Part shown: in pieces, positions 1 to 9,537 of the stretch
Layout: every line of letters begins with the position of its first letter
How positions within the stretch are numbered: the first letter of the stretch is position 1
Program-made: the position numbers and the translations under genes
Source of the DNA: JBFLVU01 sp037444825
GTDB taxonomy: Bacteria > Acidobacteriota > UBA4820 > DSQY01
Assembly (NCBI GenBank): GCA_037444825.1
Contig: JBBILR010000020.1
Span: 1-36,570, forward strand
Reading direction: 5' to 3'
DNA: 36,570 nt
Notes under the pieces: model-generated
The model's database searches: none
What the model was told of the DNA's origin: nothing
The model's input: only the letters and a program-made list of their open reading frames with translations

Positions 1-292
1 TCGCGTTTTCTTCGCCGCGGTGGGCTTCGCCCACCCGAGCGCTGGGCGGGAAGGGGGATCCCCTTCCCGCCCAGGGAAGGCTCCCCCCGGCGGGCACCTT
101 TCCGGGGCTCCTTCGAAGCAAGACCCGGCCGTTCCCCCAGAGGGCGTTCCTGCGAAGCCTGCGTAGCGGCCGATGCCCGCCATCGGTCGAAAAGCGGCCG
201 TTGCGAGCCAAGGCCGTTGCGCGGGAGAGGGGCTTCGGAGGCGGATCCTTGGGGTCTTTTTCCCCGCCTCTCTTCCACCCCCTCCTCCGCCG
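1..292. other. Gene-free leader with hairpins
   Basis: I see no convincing gene here on either strand. It holds a 7-bp hairpin with a TTC loop (19-35), a perfect 15-bp hairpin (42-74), a 6-bp inverted repeat CCGATG/CATCGG (170-186) and a 10-bp direct repeat GGCCGTTGCG (196-205 and 212-221). It is probably the 3' trailer or terminator region of a gene lying left of the window plus the upstream region of the operon that starts at 384. A small RNA cannot be excluded. Confidence 0.5.
42..74. repeat. Perfect 15-bp inverted repeat
   Basis: Left arm CTGGGCGGGAAGGGG (42-56), loop GAT (57-59), exact complementary right arm (60-74). No T-tract follows on the plus strand, so it is not a textbook intrinsic terminator. 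It could end transcription of an upstream gene by a U-tract-independent route, or be a dispersed palindromic repeat. Confidence 0.7.
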
Positions 293-321
293 TTGACCGT
301 AACCGAAGAAATGGTTACACT
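293..321 (+). promoter_or_regulatory. Promoter of cDPGS-like/arcC/argF operon
   Basis: TTGACC (293-298), a 17-nt spacer and TACACT (316-321) form a good sigma-70-like promoter. The predicted transcript starts near 328, giving a leader of about 56 nt. The leader contains a short CTTCG/CGAAG hairpin and a 14-bp palindrome TGCCGGATCCGGCA (343-356) before the ribosome binding site. Confidence 0.7.
299..318. promoter_or_regulatory. Operator-like inverted repeat in promoter spacer
   Basis: GTAACC-N8-GGTTAC is a perfect 6+6 inverted repeat filling the spacer between the -35 and -10 boxes and overlapping the -10. A dimeric regulator bound here would block RNA polymerase. The regulator is unknown; the sequence does not resemble the known ArgR box. 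Confidence 0.5.
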
Positions 322-383
322 TAGGGCCTTCGCTGCGAAGAATGCCGGATCCGGCAGCCGCACGCCAATGGAGGACATTTCCA

Positions 384-1703
384 ATGAAACCCCAGAACGT
401 GCTCATCATGGGCGCCGCAGGCAGAGATTTCCACAACTTCAACGTCTTTTTCCGGGGCAACCCCGCCTACCGAGTGGTGGCCTTCACCGCCACGCAGATC
501 CCCGACATCGCCGGCCGGAAGTACCCCGCCGAGCTGGCCGGGAAGGAGTACCCCAAGGGGATCCCCATTTACGACGAGAAGGACCTTCCGGAGATCGTCC
601 GGAAGGAGAAGGTGAACCTGGTGGTCTTCGCCTATTCGGACGTCTCCCACGAGACGGTCATGCACAAGGCCTCCATCGCCCTCGCCGCCGGCGCGGACTT
701 CATGTTGATGGGAGCCGACCACACCATGCTCGAATCGAGCAAGCCGGTGGTCTCCATCTGCGCCGTGAGGACCGGATGCGGCAAGAGCCAGACCACCCGG
801 CGGGTGTGCGAGATCCTGAAGTCCATGGGCAAGAAGGTGGTGGCCGTCCGCCACCCCATGCCCTACGGGGACCTTGTGGCCCAGAGGGTCCAGCGCTTCG
901 CCACCCTGAAGGACCTGGACAAGCACCGGTGCACCATCGAGGAGCGGGAGGAGTACGAACCCCACATCCAGCGGGGCGTGGTGGTCTACGCCGGCGTCGA
1001 CTACGAGGCCATCCTCCGCCAGGCGGAGCAGGAGGCCGATGTGGTGGTCTGGGACGGAGGGAACAACGACCTGCCCTTCTTCCGCCCGGACCTCGAAATC
1101 GTGGTGGTGGACCCCCACCGCCCCGGCCACGAGCTCACCTACCACCCCGGCGAAGCCAACCTCCGCCGCGCCCACGTGGTGGTGATCAACAAGATCGACA
1201 CCGCCGACGGGGACGACGTGGACGAGGTGCGTTTCAACGTCGCCTCCGTGAACCCGAAGGCCATGGTCATCGACGCCGCCTCCCCCCTGTCGGTGAGCGA
1301 CCCCTCAACCATCGCCGGCAAGCGCGTGCTGGTGGTGGAGGACGGCCCCACCCTCACCCACGGCGAGATGCAGTACGGCGCGGGCGTCATGGCCGCCCGC
1401 AAGTTCGGCGCGGCCGAGCTCGTGGACCCGAGGCCCTTCGCCGTCAAGTCCATCCAGGCCACCTACGAGAAGTACCCGGACATCGGGGTCCTCCTGCCGG
1501 CCATGGGGTACGGCGCCAAACAGGTCAAGGACCTGGAGACCACCATCAACCGCACCGACTGCGACCTGGTGATCATCGCCACCCCCATCGACCTGGGCCG
1601 CATCGTGAAGATCAACAAACCCTCCGTGCGGGTGATGTACGACCTCCAGGAGATCGGCCGGCCCACGCTGGAGGAACCCCTCCGCCGCCTCTTCCGGAAG
1701 TAG
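384..1703 (+). CDS. Cyclic 2,3-diphosphoglycerate synthetase-like P-loop protein
   Basis: A 439-residue protein resembling the cyclic 2,3-diphosphoglycerate synthetase family (archaeal members are about 460 residues); bacterial homologues are often just called GTPases. An N-terminal Rossmann-like segment (MGAAGRDFHNFN, residues 9-20) precedes a P-loop, R-T-G-C-G-K-S, ending at K134-S135. A later N-K-I-D (VVINKID) resembles the guanine-specificity NKxD motif. The ATG at 384 is chosen because GGAGG sits 9 nt upstream; an in-frame ATG at 342 has no such site and lies in a palindrome. The stop is 3 nt before arcC, and argF follows, so the three genes look co-transcribed from the promoter at 293-321. 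The reaction in bacteria is not established. The neighbours suggest phosphoanhydride or carbamoyl-phosphate chemistry rather than a thermoprotectant role, which is inference. Confidence 0.85.
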   Translation: MKPQNVLIMGAAGRDFHNFNVFFRGNPAYRVVAFTATQIPDIAGRKYPAELAGKEYPKGIPIYDEKDLPEIVRKEKVNLVVFAYSDVSHETVMHKASIALAAGADFMLMGADHTMLESSKPVVSICAVRTGCGKSQTTRRVCEILKSMGKKVVAVRHPMPYGDLVAQRVQRFATLKDLDKHRCTIEEREEYEPHIQRGVVVYAGVDYEAILRQAEQEADVVVWDGGNNDLPFFRPDLEIVVVDPHRPGHELTYHPGEANLRRAHVVVINKIDTADGDDVDEVRFNVASVNPKAMVIDAASPLSVSDPSTIAGKRVLVVEDGPTLTHGEMQYGAGVMAARKFGAAELVDPRPFAVKSIQATYEKYPDIGVLLPAMGYGAKQVKDLETTINRTDCDLVIIATPIDLGRIVKINKPSVRVMYDLQEIGRPTLEEPLRRLFRK

Positions 1704-1706
1704 GCC

Positions 1707-2714
1707 ATGGGCGGCAAGCGAGGTCTGGTGGCCTTTGGGGGCAACGCCCTCATCAAGGCCGGCGAGAAAGGCACGCTGGAGGAACAGCTGGCCAACGCCG
1801 ACGAGGCGGCCCGCCAGCTGGTTCCCCTCTTCGACCGTTACGACCGCGTGGTGCTGGTCCACGGCAACGGCCCCCAGGTGGGGCAGAACCTGATCCGGCA
1901 GGAGGAGGCGGTGACCAAGGTCCCGCCCCTCCCCCTGGACGTCTGCGTGGCCGAGACCCAGGGCAGCATGGGGTACCTCCTGGAAAAGGCCCTCAGCAAC
2001 GAGCTGGAACGACGGAGCATCCGGCGGGACCTCCTGTCGGTCCTCACCCAGATCGAGGTGGACGCCGAAGACCCCGCCTTCCGCAACCCCACCAAGCCCA
2101 TCGGCCCCTTCTACACCGCCTACCGGGCCAAGCACCTGATGGAGGTGGAGCGGTGGGCCATGGTGGAGGACAGCGGCCGCGGCTACCGGAAGGTGGTCCC
2201 CTCGCCCAAGCCCAAGCGGGTTCTCGGCATCGGGGCCCTGAGGGCCTTGTACGAGACGGGGGCCATCCTCATCGCCGGAGGCGGCGGGGGGATCCCGGTG
2301 GTCCGGGAGCTGGACGGCACCCACCGCGGGGTGGAGGCGGTCATCGACAAGGACCGCACCTCGGTCCTTTTGGCCTGCGAGCTGGGGGTGGACGAGATGG
2401 TGATCGTCACCTCCGTCCCCTGCCTTTACATCCACTATGGAAAGAAGGAACAGAAGGCCCTCTCGGACGTGGGGCTGGACGAAGTGCTGAAGTACCAGAA
2501 GGAAGGGCATTTCCCGCCCGGGTCCATGGGCCCGAAGATCGAGGCGGCCGTCCAGTTCCTGGTGAAGCGCGGGGGGTCGGTGGTCCTCACCGACGCCGCC
2601 CACCTGCACGAGGCGGTCCAGGGCCGGGCGGGCACGCGGATCCACCACGTCCGGACCGAGGCGGAGCCGGCGGAGGCCCTGCCGCGCAGGTCTCGGAACG
2701 GCCGGGCCGGCTGA
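1707..2714 (+). CDS. arcC: Carbamate kinase
   Basis: Carbamate kinase, 335 residues against about 310 in the family; the extra length is a C-terminal tail rich in Ala, Arg and Pro. It interconverts carbamoyl phosphate + ADP and ATP + carbamate in the cytoplasm. Visible motifs of the amino-acid-kinase fold are the N-terminal FGGNAL (10-15), LVHGNGPQVG around residue 50, the GGGGGIPVV loop in the middle, and DKDRTSVLLA. It starts 3 nt after the stop of the preceding gene and is followed 73 nt later by argF. Together with ornithine carbamoyltransferase it could make ATP from citrulline, or run in reverse to supply carbamoyl phosphate, as described for Pyrococcus. No arginine deiminase gene is in view, so the direction is open. 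Confidence 0.93.
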   Translation: MGGKRGLVAFGGNALIKAGEKGTLEEQLANADEAARQLVPLFDRYDRVVLVHGNGPQVGQNLIRQEEAVTKVPPLPLDVCVAETQGSMGYLLEKALSNELERRSIRRDLLSVLTQIEVDAEDPAFRNPTKPIGPFYTAYRAKHLMEVERWAMVEDSGRGYRKVVPSPKPKRVLGIGALRALYETGAILIAGGGGGIPVVRELDGTHRGVEAVIDKDRTSVLLACELGVDEMVIVTSVPCLYIHYGKKEQKALSDVGLDEVLKYQKEGHFPPGSMGPKIEAAVQFLVKRGGSVVLTDAAHLHEAVQGRAGTRIHHVRTEAEPAEALPRRSRNGRAG

Positions 2715-2787
2715 ACGACGCGGGGGCCTCCGGCCCCCTTTGGGCCCCGGCCCGCCCAAGGCGGAACCCGGGGCGGCGGAGCGAACC

Positions 2788-3720
<933 letters not shown>

Positions 3721-3804
3721 CCTGGCACGCTTTTTGATGGGGGTCCCGTCTTGATTTCCCGGGCGGGACGCCCCATCCTGGGACCGCCGCCCAAGGAGGG
3801 AGCC

Positions 3805-4833
<1,029 letters not shown>

Positions 4834-4838
4834 GCCGC

Positions 4839-4857
4839 GGCCCCGCGAGGCGGGGCC
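4839..4857 (+). terminator. Hairpin after recA
   Basis: GGCCCCGC-GAG-GCGGGGCC, an 8-bp all-GC stem with a 3-nt loop, 5 nt after the recA stop. It lacks a T-tract, so termination strength is uncertain. Confidence 0.45.
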
Positions 4858-4936
4858 CGGGGCGTCGTACCGGGGTTCTTCGGCGCGCCCCTTTCCGGGC
4901 CGCCGGTCCCCCGTTATCCCCTGGAAGAGAGGCACC

Positions 4937-6226
4937 ATGGACAGGACGAAGAGCCAAGAGCTGTTGAGCCGTGCCGTCCGGAGGATCCCCGGGGGCGTCA
5001 ACTCCCCCGTCCGGGCCTTCCGGTCGGTGGGGGGCCACCCGGTCTTCATCCGGAGGGCCGAAGGGGCCTACCTCTGGGACGAAGACGGCCACCGTTACGT
5101 CGACTACGTGGGGTCCTGGGGTCCCATGATCCTGGGCCACAACCACCCCGAGGTGCGGGACGCCGTCGCCCGGGCCCTTGGCGACGGGACTTCCTTCGGC
5201 GCCCCCACCCGCCTCGAGGTGGAGATGGCCGAGTTCCTCTGCGACCGCCTGCCCCACCTGGAGATGGTCCGCATGGTCAACTCGGGGACCGAGGCCACCA
5301 TGTCGGCCATCCGCCTGGCCCGGGGGGCCACGGGGAAAGACAAGATCGTCAAGGTCTCCTGTTGCTACCACGGCCACGGCGACTCCCTGCTGGTGGAGGC
5401 GGGGAGCGGAGCCCTCACCTTCGGGACCCCCAGCAGCCCCGGCGTCCCCCGTGACCTCGCCGCCCTGACCCTCGTGATCCCTTACAACGACGCCGAAGCC
5501 CTCGAGCGGGTCCTGGAGGCCAACCGCGGAGAGGTGGCCTGCCTCATCCTGGAGCCCTTGCCGGGGAACGTGGGCACCCTCCTCCCCAAGCCCGGGTACC
5601 TGGAGGCGGTCCGGCGGATCACGAAGGACCACGACGTCCTGCTGATCTTCGACGAGGTGATGAGCGGCTTCCGGGTGGCCTTCGGGGGGATGGTGGAGCG
5701 GAGCGGGGTGGCGCCGGACCTCGTCACCTACGGCAAGATCATCGGAGGCGGTCTGCCGGTGGGCGCCTACGGGGGGCGGCGGGACCTCATGGCCCGCGTC
5801 TCCCCCGAAGGCCCCGTCTACCAGGCGGGGACCCTTTCGGGGAACCCCCTCGCCATGACGGCGGGCCTGACCCTGCTGAGGATCCTGGACCGGGACCGGG
5901 CCGAAATCTACCCCCGCCTGGACGCCCTCACCGAACGCCTGGGCCGGGGGCTTCTCCGCGCGGCGCGGGAGGCGGGGATCCCCCTCACCGTCAACCGCCT
6001 GGGCTCCATGTTCACCGCCTTCTTCCACGAGGGCCCCGTGGACGACGACGCCTCGGCGCGGCGAGCCGACGCCGCCCGCTTCGCCGCCTTCTTCCGGGCC
6101 ATGCTGGAGCGGGGCGTCTACCTGGCCCCCAGCGCCTTCGAGACGGGTTTCGTCAGCGCCGCCCACACCGAAGCCGATATCGACGCCACGGTGGCCGCCG
6201 CCCAGGAGGCGCTGGCCTCCCTCTGA
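4937..6226 (+). CDS. hemL: Glutamate-1-semialdehyde 2,1-aminomutase
   Basis: A pyridoxal-phosphate enzyme that makes 5-aminolevulinate from glutamate-1-semialdehyde in the C5 pathway of heme synthesis. 429 residues, full family length. The cofactor lysine is K267 in YGKIIGGGLPVGAYGG; D239 in FDEVMSGFR would contact the cofactor ring nitrogen; the NSGTEA phosphate-binding motif is at 115-120. Start at ATG 4937 with GAGAGG upstream. A weak promoter candidate (TTTCCG-N17-TATCCC, -10 at 4915-4920) lies in the 103-nt gap after recA. The gene faces radC. Its presence implies tetrapyrrole synthesis from glutamyl-tRNA; hemA and other hem genes are not in the window. Confidence 0.97.
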   Translation: MDRTKSQELLSRAVRRIPGGVNSPVRAFRSVGGHPVFIRRAEGAYLWDEDGHRYVDYVGSWGPMILGHNHPEVRDAVARALGDGTSFGAPTRLEVEMAEFLCDRLPHLEMVRMVNSGTEATMSAIRLARGATGKDKIVKVSCCYHGHGDSLLVEAGSGALTFGTPSSPGVPRDLAALTLVIPYNDAEALERVLEANRGEVACLILEPLPGNVGTLLPKPGYLEAVRRITKDHDVLLIFDEVMSGFRVAFGGMVERSGVAPDLVTYGKIIGGGLPVGAYGGRRDLMARVSPEGPVYQAGTLSGNPLAMTAGLTLLRILDRDRAEIYPRLDALTERLGRGLLRAAREAGIPLTVNRLGSMFTAFFHEGPVDDDASARRADAARFAAFFRAMLERGVYLAPSAFETGFVSAAHTEADIDATVAAAQEALASL

Positions 6227-6265
6227 CCCAGCGGCGCCTGGGGGGCTCCGGTCCCTCGAAGGTCG

Positions 6266-6284
6266 CCTTCCCAGCTGGGGAAGG
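6266..6284. terminator. Possible shared terminator of hemL and radC
   Basis: CCTTCCC/GGGAAGG, a 7-bp stem around a 5-nt loop, lies between the converging hemL and radC stops. There is no T-tract on either side. Confidence 0.35.
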
Positions 6285-6301
6285 GGGCCGGCCGAGGTCC
6301 C

Positions 6302-6994
6302 CTAGGGGCCGAGAAGCCCCTCCCGGGAAAAGGAAAAGTAGCCGTTCCCGCCCACGATGAGGTGGTCGAGCACCCGCACGTCCACCTCCGCGAGCAGCGC
6401 CTTCAGCCTCTCGGTGAGGCGGAGGTCGTCGGGGCTCGGGGAGAGGTGGCCGCTGGGGTGGTTGTGGGCCAGGATCACCGCCGCCGCGTTCTCCTTGATG
6501 GCCGCCTTGAGGACCTCTCGGGGGTGAACCTGGCTCTGGGCCACCGACCCCCGGAAGAGTTCCCGGTAGGCCAGTACGCCGTGCTTCTGGTTCAGGAAGA
6601 GGACGGCGAAGACCTCCTGGGTAAGGTCCCTCAGCCGGGGCTTCAGGAACCGGTAGGCCTCCTCCGCCCCGGAAAGGACCCCGGCCTCCCGGACCTCCTC
6701 CTCGGAAAAGCGGCGGGCCAGCTCCAGCGCGGCAGCCAGCTGCGAGGCCCTCGCCGGCCCGAGCCCCAGAACCCTTTGAAGTTCCCGGGGCTCCAGGGCC
6801 GCCACCGCCCGGAGGGAGCCGGCGTCCGCCAGAAGGTCCCTCGCCAGGTCCAGGGCGCTGCGGCCCCGGCGGCCGGTTCGGAAGAGGATGGCCAGCAGCT
6901 CGGCGGTGCTGAGGGACTGGGGCCCCCGGAGAAGAAGGCGCTCCCGGGGCCGCTCCTCCGGCGGCAGGTCCTTGATGCCCAGAAAATCGCCCAT
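6302..6994 (-). CDS. radC: RadC family JAB-domain protein
   Basis: 230 residues, typical for RadC. The N-terminal part (about 1-100) carries a helix-hairpin-helix region (LGLGPARASQL, 76-86). The C-terminal part is a JAB/MPN domain with the metal motif H177-N-H179-P-S-G and D190 (HNHPSGHLSPSPDD). Historically named for radiation sensitivity, but its role in repair is not firmly established; the JAB fold suggests a metal-dependent hydrolase. The start is supported by GGAGGTGA just upstream on the minus strand. It converges on hemL. The 372 nt between radC and the ComEA-like gene hold a perfect palindrome (7139-7160). Confidence 0.93.
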   Translation of the reverse strand: MGDFLGIKDLPPEERPRERLLLRGPQSLSTAELLAILFRTGRRGRSALDLARDLLADAGSLRAVAALEPRELQRVLGLGPARASQLAAALELARRFSEEEVREAGVLSGAEEAYRFLKPRLRDLTQEVFAVLFLNQKHGVLAYRELFRGSVAQSQVHPREVLKAAIKENAAAVILAHNHPSGHLSPSPDDLRLTERLKALLAEVDVRVLDHLIVGGNGYFSFSREGLLGP

Positions 6995-7366
6995 GGTTCA
7001 CCTCCGCCTTCCCCCCGGCAAGGCCCCTGCCGCCCCGCGAGGCCCCTTCCACAGGCCCTTTCGGGGAAGGCCCCGGAGGCAACTTTCGATTCTTCAATGG
7101 ATTGCAGGACTGCGGTGGCCCGAAGGAGGGCGAGGGGAGGCGTCAACGAAATTTGACGCCGCATCTTTGTGAATTTCCTCGAGTCTTCCTTGGACGTCCC
7201 GTTCCGTTTCGAGCCGGGGGGTCTCCCGACCCGGCTCTAAAAGAATTCCAGCCTTTTTCTTTCATCCTGTTCCGTTCTTGGCGTCTCCTGGCACGCACCC
7301 TGCCCTTCGGAAGGCGAACCGGCGGGACGGTCCCCCGGAAGGATGACCGACGAAAAGGAGGAGACG
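6995..7366. other. Divergent intergenic region
   Basis: The region between radC (minus) and the ComEA-like gene (plus). No gene is supported. It contains the 8+8 inverted repeat at 7139-7160, a hairpin GAGCCGGG/CCCGGCTC at 7211-7237 followed by TAAAAG and later a T-run, and strong ribosome binding sites at both ends. I could not find a convincing promoter for either gene. Confidence 0.5.
7139..7160. promoter_or_regulatory. Operator-like palindrome GGCGTCAA-N6-TTGACGCC
   Basis: A perfect 8-bp inverted repeat separated by CGAAAT, in the divergent radC/comEA-like region. The symmetry and size suit a dimeric DNA-binding regulator. It does not match a LexA box that I recognise. The TTGACG in its right half could also act as a -35, but no good -10 follows. 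Confidence 0.45.
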
Positions 7367-7738
7367 ATGCGGAACGGAATGAAGCGACTGGTTTCCACCC
7401 TGGCCCTGGCGGTGATGGCGGGTTCCCTGGCCCTCGGGTCCCTCCCCGCCTCCGCTCAGACTCCCGAGAAGGCGGGAAAGCCCCAGGTCTCCGCCGAGGC
7501 CAAGGCCGCCAAGGCCTCCGTCCGAAAGACCAAGGCCCTCCCCGCGGAGAAGGTCAACCTCAACACCGCCACGGCGGAACAGCTCTCCGCCCTCCCGCGG
7601 ATCGGGCCCAAGGTGGCCCAGCGGATCGTGGAGTACCGGACGGCCCACAAAGCCTTCAAAAGCGTGGACGAGCTTCGGAACGTCAAGGGCGTGGGCCCCA
7701 AGGTTCTGGAGGGGATCCGCCCCCACGTGACCCTGTAG
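7367..7738 (+). CDS. Secreted ComEA-like helix-hairpin-helix protein
   Basis: 123 residues. A signal peptide with a hydrophobic core (about 8-26) ends in A-S-A with likely cleavage after residue 30. A Lys/Ala-rich linker (31-60) leads to a C-terminal double helix-hairpin-helix domain (VNLNTATAEQLSALPRIG at 63-80, then VKGVGPKVL at 106-114). ComEA proteins bind incoming double-stranded DNA at the cell surface during transformation, and this domain organisation fits a periplasmic DNA-binding protein. The start at 7367 is set by AAGGAGG 5 nt upstream; an earlier in-frame ATG at 7343 would put charged residues ahead of the signal peptide. A terminator-like hairpin follows, then a pseudopilin gene. 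A structural role other than DNA uptake is possible. Confidence 0.85.
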   Translation: MRNGMKRLVSTLALAVMAGSLALGSLPASAQTPEKAGKPQVSAEAKAAKASVRKTKALPAEKVNLNTATAEQLSALPRIGPKVAQRIVEYRTAHKAFKSVDELRNVKGVGPKVLEGIRPHVTL

Positions 7739-7758
7739 GGCCGGAGGGAAGGGACGGC

Positions 7759-7782
7759 AGGGGCGGCCTCCGGGCCGCCCCT
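7759..7782 (+). terminator. Terminator-like hairpin after ComEA-like gene
   Basis: A 10-bp stem (AGGGGCGGCC and its complement) closed by a TCCG tetraloop, followed by CCCTTTG. Strong stem, weak T-tract. It lies between the ComEA-like gene and the pseudopilin gene. Confidence 0.55.
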
Positions 7783-7807
7783 CCCCTTTGCGGGAAAGGA
7801 GGGACCC

Positions 7808-8404
7808 ATGGACCTTCGGTACGAGAAAAAAGAGAGGGGCGCCAGCCTCCTGGAAGGCTCGCTGGTGGCCTTGATGGTGGGGATGGCCGTGGTGACCGGC
7901 GTGGGGGCGGCGGGACGCCTTCAAGACCAGGCGGCCTCCCGGGCCCTCGCCCAGGAGGTGAAGGCCCTGGCCTCCGAGGCGGTCTTCCGCGCCGTGGTGG
8001 AGAGAACGCACGTGGGCCTCGTCTTCCGGGAAGGGGCGGAGGGCGTCTGGGCCCGGCTCTTCCGGGACGGGGACGGGGACGGCATCAGCGCCGAGGACAT
8101 CCGCCGGGGCGTGGACCGGCCCCTGTCCAGCCCCTTCCGGCTCCGGGAGGCGGGCGCCCGAACCTCCATCCCGGCGGCGGTCACCGTGGACCCCGCCGGC
8201 CGCCCCCTTCCCCCCGGGGACCCGGTCCGCTTCGGCCGGGGAGAGACCCTCAGCTTCGGGCCGCTGGGAACGGCCACGCCGGGGACCCTCTACCTCGCCT
8301 CCGGGGACGGGAGGGAGGTCTTCGCCTTCCGTACAGCCGGGGTGGACGGCCGAATCCGCGTCTTCCGGTGGTTCCGGGGGAGGTGGTCGCCCCAGGGGTC
8401 TTGA
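7808..8404 (+). CDS. Prepilin-type pseudopilin (GspH/FimT-like)
   Basis: 198 residues. The N-terminus is a type IV prepilin signal: a short charged leader ending in Gly11, then A-S-L-L-E with Glu16 at the +5 position, then a hydrophobic helix (17-37). It would be cleaved by a prepilin peptidase and inserted into a type IV pilus or type II secretion pseudopilus. The globular part has F-R-D-G-D-G-D-G-I-S-A-E-D (85-97), a D-x-D-x-D loop like calcium-binding sites. AAAGGAGGG sits just before the ATG. The stop is only 4 nt from the mglA stop on the other strand. Other pilus genes are absent from the window. Being next to a ComEA-like gene suggests, but does not prove, a link with DNA uptake. Confidence 0.8.
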   Translation: MDLRYEKKERGASLLEGSLVALMVGMAVVTGVGAAGRLQDQAASRALAQEVKALASEAVFRAVVERTHVGLVFREGAEGVWARLFRDGDGDGISAEDIRRGVDRPLSSPFRLREAGARTSIPAAVTVDPAGRPLPPGDPVRFGRGETLSFGPLGTATPGTLYLASGDGREVFAFRTAGVDGRIRVFRWFRGRWSPQGS

Positions 8405-8408
8405 GGGG

Positions 8409-8993
8409 CTACTTCTTGCTGAGCTCGATGAGGACCTGCTTGGCGCAGGCCTTCAGGGTGTCGAAGACGCCGATCCCTTTGAGGGCCACCGCCTCGAAGA
8501 CCGGTTCGTCCTTGTACTTGAGCTGGCGGAGCATCTCTTCCACCGGAACGGCGGTGGGGAGGTCCCGCTTGTTCAGCTGAAGGACGTAGGGGATGGTCCT
8601 CAGATCGAAGCCGTGCTCCTGCAGGTTGGCCTCGAGGTTCCGGATGGACTCCACGTTGGCGTCCATCCTCGCCTCCTGGGAGTCGGCCACGAAGACCACC
8701 CCGTCCACCCCCTTGAGGATCAGTTTCCGGGAGGCGTCGTAGAAGACCTGGCCGGGGACGGTGTAGAGGTGGAAGCGGGTCTTGAAGCCGCGGATGGTCC
8801 CCAGGTCCAGCGGAAGGAAGTCGAAGAAGAGGGTCCGGTCGGTCTCGGTGGCCAGGGAGATAAGCTTGCCCTTGGCCTGCGGGTTGGTCTTCTCGTAGAT
8901 GTACTGCAGGTTGGTGGTCTTTCCGCAGAGTCCGGGGCCGTAGTAGACGATCTTGCAGTTGATCTCTCGGGAAGCGTAGTTGATGAAGGACAT
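8409..8993 (-). CDS. mglA: Polarity/gliding motility GTPase MglA
   Basis: A small Ras-like GTPase of 194 residues, very similar to Myxococcus MglA. The P-loop G-P-G-L-C-G-K-T is at 19-26, the switch region includes TETDRTLFFDFLP, the G3 region is TVPGQ (Thr-Val-Pro-Gly replacing D-x-x-G, as is usual in MglA), and the specificity motif is N-K-R-D. In Myxococcus MglA-GTP marks the leading pole and directs type IV pili and gliding machinery. It starts 20 nt after the mglB stop, so the two form one operon with its promoter at 9538-9566. Confidence 0.96.
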   Translation of the reverse strand: MSFINYASREINCKIVYYGPGLCGKTTNLQYIYEKTNPQAKGKLISLATETDRTLFFDFLPLDLGTIRGFKTRFHLYTVPGQVFYDASRKLILKGVDGVVFVADSQEARMDANVESIRNLEANLQEHGFDLRTIPYVLQLNKRDLPTAVPVEEMLRQLKYKDEPVFEAVALKGIGVFDTLKACAKQVLIELSKK

Positions 8994-9013
8994 GCCCCGG
9001 GTCTCCCGTCTCT

Positions 9014-9514
9014 CTATTCGTTGAAGAGGGCGTCGATGTCGGCGTCGGTGATCTCCGCGAAGGGGGAGTCCAGCGCCGCGGCACCGGTGGCCCGCTCCCG
9101 TTCGGTCTTTTCCATGATCTGCTGAAAGACCCGGCTCAGTTCCTCGCTGCTGCGCTTGACCCTCAGGCGGACGAGCCCCAGGGAGGAGCGCTCGTCGAAG
9201 ATCACCACCAGGATCACCTTGCCCGACACGATGGAGATGTGGATGTTCTCCTTCTCCCCCTCGTGGAAAAGGACGGCGAACTCCTTTTCCCCGATGAGCT
9301 TGGCCAGCCCGTCGGTGGCGGCCACGTTGCCGGCGGTGAGGGAGGCGAGGGAGGTGGTGTCCAGCCGCTCCACGTCGCCGGTGGCGGCGATCTGCTGGCC
9401 GTTCTTGTCCACCAGGAAGACCACGTTGGCGTTGGCGTCGACCCTCAGCTTGGAGATGACGTCCTTGATCTTCTGGAACTCCTCCTCATACATGATGAGG
9501 TCTGAGGCGCCCAT
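9014..9514 (-). CDS. mglB: Roadblock/LC7 protein MglB (MglA GTPase-activating protein)
   Basis: 166 residues with a Roadblock/LC7 fold (about 10-135). MglB dimers act as GTPase-activating protein for MglA and fix it to one cell pole. The C-terminal 35 residues are charged and probably flexible (ending DADIDALFNE). The ATG at 9514 has GGGGAGG 5 nt upstream; a second Met at residue 8 is possible but lacks a site of its own. A promoter with TTGCGC and TTATAG/TATAGG lies in the 61-nt gap after recR. Confidence 0.93.
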   Translation of the reverse strand: MGASDLIMYEEEFQKIKDVISKLRVDANANVVFLVDKNGQQIAATGDVERLDTTSLASLTAGNVAATDGLAKLIGEKEFAVLFHEGEKENIHISIVSGKVILVVIFDERSSLGLVRLRVKRSSEELSRVFQQIMEKTERERATGAAALDSPFAEITDADIDALFNE

Positions 9515-9537
9515 CCGGTCCTCCCCTTCCCGCGTTC

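Noticed and set aside
342..383. ATG at 342 as start of the cDPGS-like gene
   Set aside because: It lies at the edge of a palindrome and lacks a ribosome binding site, while 384 has GGAGG at the right distance.
7153..7176. TTGACG at 7153 as -35 of the ComEA-like gene
   Set aside because: No acceptable -10 17 nt downstream; the palindrome reading is better supported.
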